64,000 nt of DNA, taken from contig NZ_JAJTSZ010000011.1 in the NCBI RefSeq assembly GCF_021440195.1, positions 1-64,000 of the forward strand, given 5' to 3'. A model generated the notes under the pieces. It did not search any database. It worked only from the letters and a program-made list of their open reading frames with translations, and had not been told where the DNA came from. Below, one piece after another: positions 23,887 to 31,631 of this stretch (positions within the stretch are counted from its first letter, which is position 1; each line of letters starts with the position of its first letter). This stretch comes from Dyadobacter sp. CY356 (GTDB taxonomy: Bacteria; Bacteroidota; Bacteroidia; Cytophagales; Spirosomataceae). The translations under genes were made by a program, and so were the position numbers.

Positions 23887-24366
23887 TTAAAAATATAAAT
23901 CAACTAATTTTTTGGCTTGATCGGGTTCAATAACCATTCTCAGTCCAAAGATTAATTTTGCTCCAAAGCGCTGGTAATAAGGAACCAGTCTGTTCTTGGC
24001 ATCAAAATAGATAAATCCTTCCATGCCATTATCTATCGATATTTTACAGCATAATGCTATAAGAGCCTTACCGACCCCGTTGTAAACCGCATTATTGTGC
24101 TTATTGAAGTTATTAGTTTCCATGTTGGCACATTCTAAAATCCCGGGTGTTTGACGAAAGCCAACGAATCCCTGAATTATTTCGGGTTCGCTCGTAACAT
24201 GTAATTTGTAAATCGTGTAATTCTTGGTAAGGCTGATAAAATCAAAATTGAAAGATTTATTATGCTTTATAATTTCGCGGTCAAAAGTTGGTGAGGCAAC
24301 CGCATCAACTTTCAAGCCAGTCGCGTTTAAGGTCAAAGCATTTCTTAGTGTGTATATTTCAGTCAT
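23887..24366 (-). CDS. GNAT-like N-acetyltransferase
   Basis: 159 residues from the ATG at 24366 (MTEIYTLRNALTLNATG). An upstream in-frame start at 24486 would add 40 residues of unlikely sequence. The C-terminal half has GNAT-like features: GVGKALIALCCKIS (acetyl-CoA loop and helix) and LVPYYQRFGAKLIFG (the Y-x-x-F-G-A end motif). The acceptor is unknown. The pairing with a 61-residue downstream gene is the only context clue. Codon use looks slightly more AT-rich than the housekeeping genes. Confidence 0.65.
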   Translation of the reverse strand: MTEIYTLRNALTLNATGLKVDAVASPTFDREIIKHNKSFNFDFISLTKNYTIYKLHVTSEPEIIQGFVGFRQTPGILECANMETNNFNKHNNAVYNGVGKALIALCCKISIDNGMEGFIYFDAKNRLVPYYQRFGAKLIFGLRMVIEPDQAKKLVDLYF

Positions 24367-24536
24367 TTGAGGAAGTAAGTATGGAGCAAAGAAATACAAA
24401 GATTGAGATAAGAAAAAATGACTTCGGTAAGTGTCAATTTTTAACCTGATAGTTATGGTTAAAAAGCAGATATTATTGTTGAGCATTGAATTGCCAATAT
24501 TTTTGAAAATTAATTTAAATTAATCTCGACATATCA

Positions 24537-24996
24537 ATGAACCTAAAAAACTTCCACCAGGAAATCCCACGGATAATCCTACAACGCGGAAAAGACTATT
24601 ACAACGAAGGTGCTGTAATCAGCCTGGAAGAAGAAGAGGCCGGATTATGGAATGGGGTAGTGGAGGGGGCAGAGATTTATCTTGTGGAAGTGGTGTTGGG
24701 AGAAGGTGGTGAAATCGATTCGTTTTTATGTGATTGTCCTCATGAGTGAAACAAAAGAAGATCTGTTTTTATTCCTGAATATAGAGCTCGGTAAGGATGT
24801 TTATTTTGACTACGGAGATTTCGGTTATGAGCTTTTCAATATATTTAGGTATCTGGCAATTCAGCTTGGAAAAACAGAGGATTTTCTGAAATCTGCCAGT
24901 AGAATAACGAAAAGCGATTCAGAAGAGGAGGACGATAATTACAGATCCGAATATTTTGCTAAGAGCAAACTATCCGAAAAGAGCCGCAATGATTGA
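24537..24996 (+). pseudogene. Broken SWIM zinc finger-type gene
   Basis: The frame from 24537 begins MNLKNFHQEIPRIILQRGKD and reaches CDCPHE at its end, the first half of a SWIM zinc finger (CxCx(n)CxH). TGA at 24747 then stops it before the CxH half. From 24743 a different frame stays open to 24996, with acidic, helical content (YGDFGYELFNIFRYLAIQLG), like internal parts of such proteins. Usual SWIM proteins are several hundred residues. The simplest reading is an internal deletion that removed the zinc finger end and shifted frame. A TATTTTTG box lies at 24498-24505. Confidence 0.6.
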
Positions 24997-25028
24997 CGAA
25001 TTGAAAAAAGTCAGATAACTGGCTCTGC

Positions 25029-25601
25029 TTACAAATAAAACTTCTTAATCCGAATCATCTCCTCAACCGGCTCAGAAACCATATATCGAATTGATTTTCC
25101 ACTTTTAAGGCAAGCTCTTAAAAATGTGGCAGAAATGTCCAAAAGTGGTGCCTGAACAAATTTCACGGCCGGGTGATCTTTGAATTTATGAGGTAGGGAA
25201 TTCGGGCGGGGGTATACGTACAGACCTACATATTCCAGTATTTTGTCATGGTTTTTCCAGTTTGGAAACTGTGCAAGATTGTCTTCGCCCATGATTAGCT
25301 TGAATTCGTGCTGAGGATATTTTTCTTGTATTCTGATCAGGGTATCAATGGTAAAGCTGGGCTTTGGCATATGAAACTCTATATCAGTAACTTTCAATAA
25401 TGCGTTATCAGCAACCGCTCTTGACACCAGATCAAAGCGGTCAAATTCATGCAACAGACTACTGTTTTTTTTAAAAGGATTTTGAGGACTTACCACAAAC
25501 CAGACCTGTTCAAGATCGGTACCCGTAGCCATGGTATTGGCGATTATCAAATGACCAATATGGATTGGATTAAAGGATCCGAAAAACAGACCAATCTTCA
25601 T
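25029..25601 (-). CDS. nadD: Nicotinate-nucleotide adenylyltransferase
   Basis: 190 residues from ATG 25601 (MKIGLFFGSFNPIHIGHL). The longer frame to 25691 adds 30 residues with no family match. It makes deamido-NAD from NaMN and ATP. GSFNPIHIGH is the nucleotidyltransferase (T/H)xGH motif, and SATFLRACLKSG is the ISSTxIR-like end motif. Last of a minus-strand set with gmk and the sigma/anti-sigma genes; spacing to gmk is about 100 bases. Confidence 0.95.
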   Translation of the reverse strand: MKIGLFFGSFNPIHIGHLIIANTMATGTDLEQVWFVVSPQNPFKKNSSLLHEFDRFDLVSRAVADNALLKVTDIEFHMPKPSFTIDTLIRIQEKYPQHEFKLIMGEDNLAQFPNWKNHDKILEYVGLYVYPRPNSLPHKFKDHPAVKFVQAPLLDISATFLRACLKSGKSIRYMVSEPVEEMIRIKKFYL

Positions 25602-25705
25602 AAAATTTAAAAAATTTGGACTGATAGAGGAGAAATACCTGAGGGGATTTTGAAAATAAATTTCATGACAAAAATGACAAAATACTGACAAATATATGAC
25701 ATGGA

Positions 25706-26281
25706 TTATTTTCGGGCATTAATAAATTCTTCAATAAGATTTTCGGCTTCCTGCAAAGCATCTTCCAGATTATCGTTAATCACCACAGTATCAAACTCAT
25801 GTTCAAAACTTAATTCATAACGAACTTTTGCAAGTCGTGTAGCCAGTGTTTTTTCTGTTTCAGTTCCGCGTCCTCCAAGTCGACGTTCAATTTCTTCTTC
25901 GGACGAAACTTTTACAAAAACCGCAAGTGCATTTTTTTCGTAAGCTTCTTTTAATTTCAACCCACCTTTCACATCTACATCAAAAACGACATGTTTTCCT
26001 TCGTTCCAAAGCCGCTGGATTTCTGCTTTCAATGTCCCGTAATAGTTTCCGGCATATACTTCTTCCCACTCAGCAAATTCCTGATTTGCAATGCGCTGTC
26101 TGAAATCGTCAATAGATAAAAAGTAATAGTCTTTTCCATCTATTTCATATTCGCGACGTGGACGTGTACAGGCCGAAACCGAAAACGCTAATTGCGAGGA
26201 ATATTTATTTAAAAGATGCCTTACGATGGTGGTCTTCCCAGAACCTGATGGGGCAGAAAATATGATAAGCTTACCTTTCAC
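25706..26281 (-). CDS. gmk: Guanylate kinase
   Basis: 191 residues. It phosphorylates GMP to GDP using ATP. P-loop APSGSGKTT near residue 11, GMP-binding SACTRPRREYEIDGKDYYFL, and VFDVDVKGGLKLK. The start codon appears to be GTG at 26281 (GTG AAA GGT AAG), 12 bases after the anti-sigma stop, so translation may be coupled. Confidence 0.96.
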   Translation of the reverse strand: MKGKLIIFSAPSGSGKTTIVRHLLNKYSSQLAFSVSACTRPRREYEIDGKDYYFLSIDDFRQRIANQEFAEWEEVYAGNYYGTLKAEIQRLWNEGKHVVFDVDVKGGLKLKEAYEKNALAVFVKVSSEEEIERRLGGRGTETEKTLATRLAKVRYELSFEHEFDTVVINDNLEDALQEAENLIEEFINARK

Positions 26282-26293
26282 GCGGACCTCTGA

Positions 26294-26587
26294 CTAGCTG
26301 TTTACTTTGGATAAAATAGTATCCATAATACTCTGGGGGCAAGGTTTCTTCACCAATTTAAGACTTAGTGATTCCTTAATGCATTTTTCAAGACGGTACG
26401 CCTCGATACAAGGAAGGCATTTATCCATGTTTTCCCTGAAATGGTCTTTCTCTGCTTCCGTAGCTTCGTCATCAAGAATTGACTGAATGATTTTCATGCA
26501 TTCAGCATGATGATCGCAGCTGTGCTTCATGGTTTGTTTTTGCGCTTCTTCTGTAACAGAAGGCGTATGGGAAGATGCATTCATCAC
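26294..26587 (-). CDS. Anti-sigma factor, zinc-finger type
   Basis: 97 residues, rich in histidine and cysteine. The segment DHFRENMDKCLPCIEAYRLEK holds the HxxxxxxxCxxC pattern of zinc-binding anti-sigma domains (about residues 54-66); an HH/C cluster (HSCDHHAEC) lies before it. No membrane span, so it would act in the cytoplasm, perhaps as a redox-sensitive ZAS protein. It lies directly downstream of the ECF sigma gene, its likely partner. Confidence 0.8.
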   Translation of the reverse strand: MMNASSHTPSVTEEAQKQTMKHSCDHHAECMKIIQSILDDEATEAEKDHFRENMDKCLPCIEAYRLEKCIKESLSLKLVKKPCPQSIMDTILSKVNS

Positions 26588-26655
26588 AAATTATGCTGGT
26601 AAGTTGTTTTTTGGAATATATATGTACGACTGTACCCTATAACCCAATAGTGCAT

Positions 26656-26689
26656 AAAAAAAGTTTCATGGGTTATGAATCATAGCCCA
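26656..26689 (-). terminator. Possible weak terminator or attenuator after the sigma gene
   Basis: TGGGTTATG (26669-26677) and CATAGCCCA (26681-26689) can pair on the minus RNA, overlapping the sigma stop codon. A run of seven T (minus) follows after six bases. The gap makes it imperfect; it might reduce read-through into the anti-sigma gene. Confidence 0.35.
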
Positions 26690-27260
26690 TTGAACTAGCA
26701 TAACTTTTTAGTTTTTCTTTCAAAAGGTTACGCGCACGGTGCAATCTTGACCGGACAGTACCGATTGGAATGTCCAGAATTTTGGCCATTTCTTCATAGG
26801 TAAAACCTTCAATATCACATAGAATAATAACCGTCCGGAAGTCAACCGGCAGTGCGTTCAGCGCATTGGCAACTTCATCACCAATAAGCTCCTGAACAGC
26901 ATCAGCGCGAAGGTCAACCGTGTAGGTAGTATCGGACGCTTCCTCTGAATTGTAGGTTGTTTCAACTTCCTGATAATCTACTTTGGACGGCTCTTTACTT
27001 TTTTTACGATAATCGTTAATAAAGCTGTTTTTGAGAATCCGGAAAAGCCAGGCTTTGGCATTTGTGCCTTGCTCAAAAGAAGAAATAAACCGGAAAGCTT
27101 TCAGGTATGTATCCTGCACCAGGTCATTTGCATCGTCTTCATCCATGGTTAGGCGGAAGGCGAAGTTGTACATGGAGTCTATGTGTGGCATGAATTCACG
27201 ATTGAAAATCTCGTAACGGAGATCGTCTGTGTATTCATTAGTGGTGATTGATTCTGACAT
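26673..27260 (-). CDS. ECF-type RNA polymerase sigma factor
   Basis: 195 residues from ATG 27260 (MSESITTNEYTDDLRYEIF); 27272 is an alternative ATG adding four residues. Sigma region 2 is seen in LVQDTYLKAFRFISSFEQG and AWLFRILKNSFINDYRKKSKE, and region 4 in LPVDFRTVIILCDIEGFTYEEMA followed by IPIGTVRSRLHRARNLLKEKL. It directs RNA polymerase to a regulon that cannot be read from here. The longer frame to 27341 adds sequence with no match to the family. Paired with the anti-sigma gene downstream. Confidence 0.92.
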   Translation of the reverse strand: MSESITTNEYTDDLRYEIFNREFMPHIDSMYNFAFRLTMDEDDANDLVQDTYLKAFRFISSFEQGTNAKAWLFRILKNSFINDYRKKSKEPSKVDYQEVETTYNSEEASDTTYTVDLRADAVQELIGDEVANALNALPVDFRTVIILCDIEGFTYEEMAKILDIPIGTVRSRLHRARNLLKEKLKSYASSMGYDS

Positions 27261-27500
27261 GGCAACTGACATAGGAATGCTGAATTTACAAAGATTATCA
27301 ACAGCTCCAAATCGTACAAAGCAAATTTTGATGAACGGCACTTCTAACTTCCTGAACTACCATTATTTCGGGATGCACATTTTTTCGCTGAAAGGACTTT
27401 TACCTGACATTAATGATCTCGAAAAAAGCGTGATCATCGTTAATTCATGTATCAACATCAAATTTCGAGCCAGGTATGGAGGGTAGGTCAAATTGTCATG

Positions 27501-28004
27501 TTACCTTCTTGAAAAAAGTTCCACGAGTACTATCATTATTAATGTAAACAGGGCACTTGCCGCAATTCGGAGCAATGTATGCAATATCATGCCAAAATTA
27601 TTCATCTCCATTAAAAAAAGCATTGCGTGATGAATTAAAATTAACGGTAATATATAAGCGAGAAAGGCTCCAATCCCCTGACTCCTTATGCCAATATCGG
27701 TTCGTTCTGCTCCCTTGGATTCCATTTGGTATTGGATGAGAAAAGGGCGGAGGTATGCGATCAAAACCGTAGCTGCGGCATGCATTCCGAAAGTATTGGA
27801 AAAAATATCAACAGTAAATCCAACACCAAATGCAATGAAAAGCAAATACATTCTGCTGATTTCAGTTGGAAGAATCAGTATTCCGGCAATGTAAATGAAA
27901 CAAAAGGCATAGTTAAACAAAACCATGTTGCGCATGAAAAAGATCTGCAGCAGCAGGTATAGCAGAACCATGAAGGAATATTGAATTACCTGGCGTAAGC
28001 TCAT
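27501..28004 (-). CDS. mreD: Rod shape-determining protein MreD
   Basis: 167 residues, about five to six membrane spans, no charged domain. It is part of the elongasome with MreB and MreC and helps maintain cell width. The sequence is weakly conserved, so the call rests on size, topology and position: its ATG overlaps the mreC stop by four bases. No pbp2 or rodA follows; the next gene is a sigma factor, so the usual mreBCD-pbp2-rodA run is split. Confidence 0.88.
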   Translation of the reverse strand: MSLRQVIQYSFMVLLYLLLQIFFMRNMVLFNYAFCFIYIAGILILPTEISRMYLLFIAFGVGFTVDIFSNTFGMHAAATVLIAYLRPFLIQYQMESKGAERTDIGIRSQGIGAFLAYILPLILIHHAMLFLMEMNNFGMILHTLLRIAASALFTLIMIVLVELFSRR

Positions 28005-28840
28005 TGACGGTCTCCTATGCGTTGTTTTAATTTTTCCTGTTCCCCAAGTTGCCGATTTTTAACCACGTAAACGTAAGACAGGTTCCTGAAATCCGTTGCA
28101 AGGTCAAGACTGATGTTGTAGAACGTCTGATCCGGATGAACAGTGACAGATTTAACTTTTCCAACCATGATTCCCGGCGGAAAAACTGAATTCATATTAG
28201 ACGTTACGGCAGAGTCTCCCTTAAAGACTTTGGTATAACGGGAAACGTCAACAAGATCAAGAATATTCGGGTCTTTTCCCGGCCATTTGGCAGTACCGAT
28301 TTCCTTACTGCGAACCAGCTTGGATGAAACCATAAACTGGGAATGCAAAATGGAAGTAATAATGGAATAATTTTCCGAGCAGAACCGAACCTTACCAACA
28401 ACACCAGTGGCAGAAATAACACCCATGTCTGGCTGAATGCCGTCAGCAGTGCCTTTGTCTATTGTAATATAATTGTTGGTCCGGTTGATTTCGTTATCAA
28501 CCACTTTGGCAACGGTGTAAGTAAATCTTGAATTAAACGCTGAATCCGGAACATAACCAAGAGGCGCGTCTTTTGCATTTTTCTGGCTTAAGGTAGCTAC
28601 CAGTGCATTAAGCCGGGCATTTTCAGCGGCCAGATGCGCATTTACTTCATCCAGATGTGTATATTCCTGAGCCGAGCTGGACAGAGCAAGCGTTTTGGCA
28701 ACGTAATAATTTGAAGTATTAAAATACGTGGCTCCCCAATATGAATTACTGCGCACAATTAGCCATCCGCTGAAAACTTCCAGCAAGATAAATACCAAAA
28801 AGAAACGATTCCGGGCAACGAAATCTACTAACTGAAGCAT
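28001..28840 (-). CDS. mreC: Rod shape-determining protein MreC
   Basis: 279 residues. One N-terminal span (about 12-28) anchors it, followed by a coiled-coil stretch (about 60-90, EVNAHLAAENARLNALVATL) and the periplasmic beta domain: NNYITIDKGTADGIQPDMGV, TGVVGKV and the SDMNSVFPPGI-like TSNMNSVFPPGIMVGKV. It links MreB inside to the murein enzymes outside. It begins 67 bases after mreB, across a strong palindrome. Confidence 0.95.
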   Translation of the reverse strand: MLQLVDFVARNRFFLVFILLEVFSGWLIVRSNSYWGATYFNTSNYYVAKTLALSSSAQEYTHLDEVNAHLAAENARLNALVATLSQKNAKDAPLGYVPDSAFNSRFTYTVAKVVDNEINRTNNYITIDKGTADGIQPDMGVISATGVVGKVRFCSENYSIITSILHSQFMVSSKLVRSKEIGTAKWPGKDPNILDLVDVSRYTKVFKGDSAVTSNMNSVFPPGIMVGKVKSVTVHPDQTFYNISLDLATDFRNLSYVYVVKNRQLGEQEKLKQRIGDRQ

Positions 28841-28859
28841 GGGCTAAGATATTCACACG

Positions 28860-28893
28860 CAACGTGTCAGCTGAAATTTCAACTGACACGTTG
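28860..28893. promoter_or_regulatory. 34-base near-perfect palindrome between mreB and mreC
   Basis: CAACGTGTCAG (28860-28870) pairs with CTGACACGTTG (28883-28893), and the inner TGAAATTTCA is itself self-complementary, giving a palindrome with about two mismatches. No T run follows on minus, so it is not a standard terminator. It may tune the mreB:mreC ratio by RNA processing or attenuation, or be a protein-binding site. Confidence 0.6.
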
Positions 28894-28907
28894 TGAACGA
28901 TCCTATA

Positions 28908-29933
28908 CTACGAAATCAAAACAGGTTTATACAATTCCAGATTTTTAAGGACCTCACCGGTACCTTTTACCACCGCTTTTAGCGGATCGTCTGCGATGTG
29001 TACGGGTAACTTGGTTTTTTGGGAGATACGTCTGTCCAAACCGTGGATCAAAGCACCGCCACCTGTAAGCCAGATACCATTCTTAAATATATCAGCTGAA
29101 AGTTCGGGAGGAGAAATTTCCAGCGCTTTCATCACGCCTTCTTCAATTTTAGAAATTGATTTATCGAGCGAATAAGCGATTTCACTATACGTTACACGAA
29201 TTTCTTTTGGAATACCGGTCATTAAATCACGTCCGCGAACCTGATAATCTTCCAAAGCATTTTCCAACTCGGGAGAAGCAGATCCAATCGCCATTTTGAT
29301 CAGCTCGGCAGAACGCTCACCAATCAAAAGGTTGTGTTCACGACGCATATAATCAACGATATCTCTTGTGAAAACATCGCCTGCAATACGTACGGATTGT
29401 TCACAAACGATACCCGAAAGAGCGATAACGGCGATTTCAGTAGTACCACCACCAATATCAACGATCATCACACCATTTGGCTGAGTAATGTCAATACCGA
29501 TACCAATCGCAGCGGCGATCGGCTCATGAACCATGTAAACCTCTTTTGCTCCGGCATGCTCGCAGGAATCTTTTACTGCACGTTTTTCAACTTCGGTAAT
29601 TCCTGATGGTATACAAACAACCATGCGGTGGGATGGAGTGAAAAAGCGGCTGCCAGTATCGATCATCTTGATCATACCGCGGATCATCATTTCCGCAGCG
29701 GTAAAGTCGGCAATTACGCCGTCTTTTAGTGGACGAATGGTCTTGATATTCTCATTCGTTTTTTCGTGCATTTGCATAGCCGTGTGGCCGATCGCTAATA
29801 CTTTGCCTGTGGTTTTATCCATGGCAATAATCGACGGTTCATCAACAACTACTGTATCTTTATGGATAATAAGCGTATTGGCCGTACCCAAATCTATCGC
29901 GATATCACTGGTCAAAAAATCAAACAATCCCAT
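28908..29933 (-). CDS. mreB: Rod shape-determining protein MreB
   Basis: 341 residues. Actin-like ATPase that forms filaments under the membrane and guides cell-wall elongation. IDLGTANTLI (phosphate 1, about residues 12-21), HEPIAAAIG, DIGGGTTEIAVI (phosphate 2) and WLTGGGALIHG (adenosine) are intact. First gene of the mreBCD unit, with its own promoter. Confidence 0.97.
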   Translation of the reverse strand: MGLFDFLTSDIAIDLGTANTLIIHKDTVVVDEPSIIAMDKTTGKVLAIGHTAMQMHEKTNENIKTIRPLKDGVIADFTAAEMMIRGMIKMIDTGSRFFTPSHRMVVCIPSGITEVEKRAVKDSCEHAGAKEVYMVHEPIAAAIGIGIDITQPNGVMIVDIGGGTTEIAVIALSGIVCEQSVRIAGDVFTRDIVDYMRREHNLLIGERSAELIKMAIGSASPELENALEDYQVRGRDLMTGIPKEIRVTYSEIAYSLDKSISKIEEGVMKALEISPPELSADIFKNGIWLTGGGALIHGLDRRISQKTKLPVHIADDPLKAVVKGTGEVLKNLELYKPVLIS

Positions 29934-29974
29934 ATATATTTTTAAAATTTTCGCTCACTTTGATTTCAGGTGTG

Positions 29975-30003
29975 CAAAATTACAGATTATTACCCACAAA
30001 CAA
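29975..30003 (-). promoter_or_regulatory. Promoter of mreB
   Basis: On minus, TTG (30001-30003) and TAATTTTG (29975-29982) are 18 bases apart, matching the Bacteroidota -33/-7 pattern. It lies about 42 bases before the mreB ATG. Confidence 0.6.
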
Positions 30004-30093
30004 AGGCATTTAACAAATTTCACTTTGGGGACGTTTTTTGGCCTGTATTCAAGTGTGTTTTAGGCTTGTAGAATAGAATTTATAAATCCTGTG

Positions 30094-30101
30094 TACATTT
30101 G
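30094..30101 (+). promoter_or_regulatory. -7 box directly before the GH3 gene
   Basis: TACATTTG matches TAnnTTTG exactly but ends only eight bases before the ATG at 30110. If used, the transcript would start at or next to the start codon. The nearest TTG upstream is 25 bases away, longer than usual. Confidence 0.4.
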
Positions 30102-30109
30102 TTTTTAAT

Positions 30110-31609
30110 ATGGGAATCAAAGCACTTTTGAGCCATCCTTTGGCTAAATACATTGTTGAAGAACAGCAGAACTGGATCGCCAGAAGCACGCAGGTGCAGG
30201 AAGAATGGCGTGAAAAACTGGTTGAAAAGGCCATGAACACGCAGTTCGGAAAGGATCATTTCTTTAAGGATATTCATTCTTATGAAGATTTTAAAGAAGC
30301 CGTTCCGGTTCGTGATTACGAAGATCTGAAAGGGTATATAACACATTTGAAAGCGGGAGAGTCTGATATTCTCTGGCCAGGAAAACCGCTTTATTTTGCC
30401 AAAACCTCGGGTACGACTTCGGGCACCAAATATATTCCGATCACAAAGGAATCGATCCCAAATCATATCAATTCGGCCAGAAACTCGATTTTATGCTATA
30501 TAGCAGAAACGCAGAAGGCAGAATTTCTGGATAACAAGCTGATTTTTCTCTCTGGAAGCCCGGTGATGACAGAAACTGGCGGCGTGCTCACAGGACGTTT
30601 GTCGGGCATTTCAAATCACCATGTTCCGGCTTATTTACGAGCGAATCAGTTACCAAGTTACGAGACCAATTGTATTGAAGACTGGGAAACAAAACTTGAT
30701 AAAATCATTGATGAAACGATAGACCAGCCGATGTCGCTGATCTCGGGAATTCCGCCGTGGGTCCAGATGTATTTTGACCGGATTATTGATAGAACAGGAA
30801 AGAAAATCAAAGATGTTTTCCCGGATTTTTCTCTTTTTATTTATGGCGGCGTAAACTTTGAGCCTTACCGGGCAAAACTATACGAATCCATAGGAAAGAG
30901 GATTGATTCCATCGAATTGTATCCGGCTTCGGAAGGTTTCTTCGCTTATCAGGATTCTCAGAAAGAAGAAGGTCTGTTGTTACTATTAAATTCCGGCATC
31001 TTTTTCGAATTCATTCCGGTTGAAAACTTTTTTGATGAAAAACCGAAAAGGCTTTCGATCAAGGAAGTTGAAATTGGAAAAAATTATGCTGTGGTAGTAA
31101 GTAGTAATGCCGGTCTATGGGGTTATTCGATCGGTGATACCATCAAATTTGTTTCAACGGACCCGTACCGTATTTTGGTTACCGGCCGGATCAAACATTT
31201 TATTTCTGCTTTTGGAGAACATGTCATTGGTGAAGAGATTGAAAAGGCGCTTCGTTATGCGATGGAACGCCATCCGGAAGTCGAAGTTGTAGAATTTACG
31301 GTAGCGCCCATGGTAACACCAAATCAGGGAAGTTTACCTTATCATGAATGGTTTGTAGAGTTTGCGACCATGCCTGTAAATATGGAGCAATTTGTAAAGG
31401 ATATTGACCGCAGGCTTACAGAACTTAATGTTTATTATGATGATTTGATTAAAGGAAGCATATTGCGTGAGTTGGTAATGACTCCGATGCGTAAAAATTC
31501 CTTTATTGATTATATGAGAGCCAGCGGAAAATTGGGCGGGCAAAATAAAGTACCCAGACTTTCCAACGACCGGAATATTGCGGATGCGTTGACGAAAATA
31601 AATTCGTAG
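30110..31609 (+). CDS. GH3 family acyl-adenylate/amidosynthetase-like protein
   Basis: 499 residues. Belongs to the GH3 superfamily of the ANL adenylating enzymes: ATP loop KTSGTTSGTKYIPIT (about residues 98-112), SGIPPWVQMYF, YGGVNFEPYR, and YPASEGFF (adenine site). In plants GH3 enzymes couple hormones to amino acids; in bacteria the substrates are mostly unknown. It stands just before dxr on plus, 22 bases apart, and may be co-transcribed. The start MGIKALLSHPLA is the usual N terminus of Bacteroidota members. Confidence 0.88.
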   Translation: MGIKALLSHPLAKYIVEEQQNWIARSTQVQEEWREKLVEKAMNTQFGKDHFFKDIHSYEDFKEAVPVRDYEDLKGYITHLKAGESDILWPGKPLYFAKTSGTTSGTKYIPITKESIPNHINSARNSILCYIAETQKAEFLDNKLIFLSGSPVMTETGGVLTGRLSGISNHHVPAYLRANQLPSYETNCIEDWETKLDKIIDETIDQPMSLISGIPPWVQMYFDRIIDRTGKKIKDVFPDFSLFIYGGVNFEPYRAKLYESIGKRIDSIELYPASEGFFAYQDSQKEEGLLLLLNSGIFFEFIPVENFFDEKPKRLSIKEVEIGKNYAVVVSSNAGLWGYSIGDTIKFVSTDPYRILVTGRIKHFISAFGEHVIGEEIEKALRYAMERHPEVEVVEFTVAPMVTPNQGSLPYHEWFVEFATMPVNMEQFVKDIDRRLTELNVYYDDLIKGSILRELVMTPMRKNSFIDYMRASGKLGGQNKVPRLSNDRNIADALTKINS

Positions 31610-31631
31610 TAAGTCTTTTATTAAAGAAATT

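Noticed and set aside
23683..24366. Calling the GNAT-like pair a toxin-antitoxin system
   Set aside because: Gene order and the small protein do not match known GNAT systems; kept only as a finding.
27229..27486. An 85-codon open frame on plus
   Set aside because: It overlaps the start of the sigma factor gene on the other strand and shows no protein-like composition.
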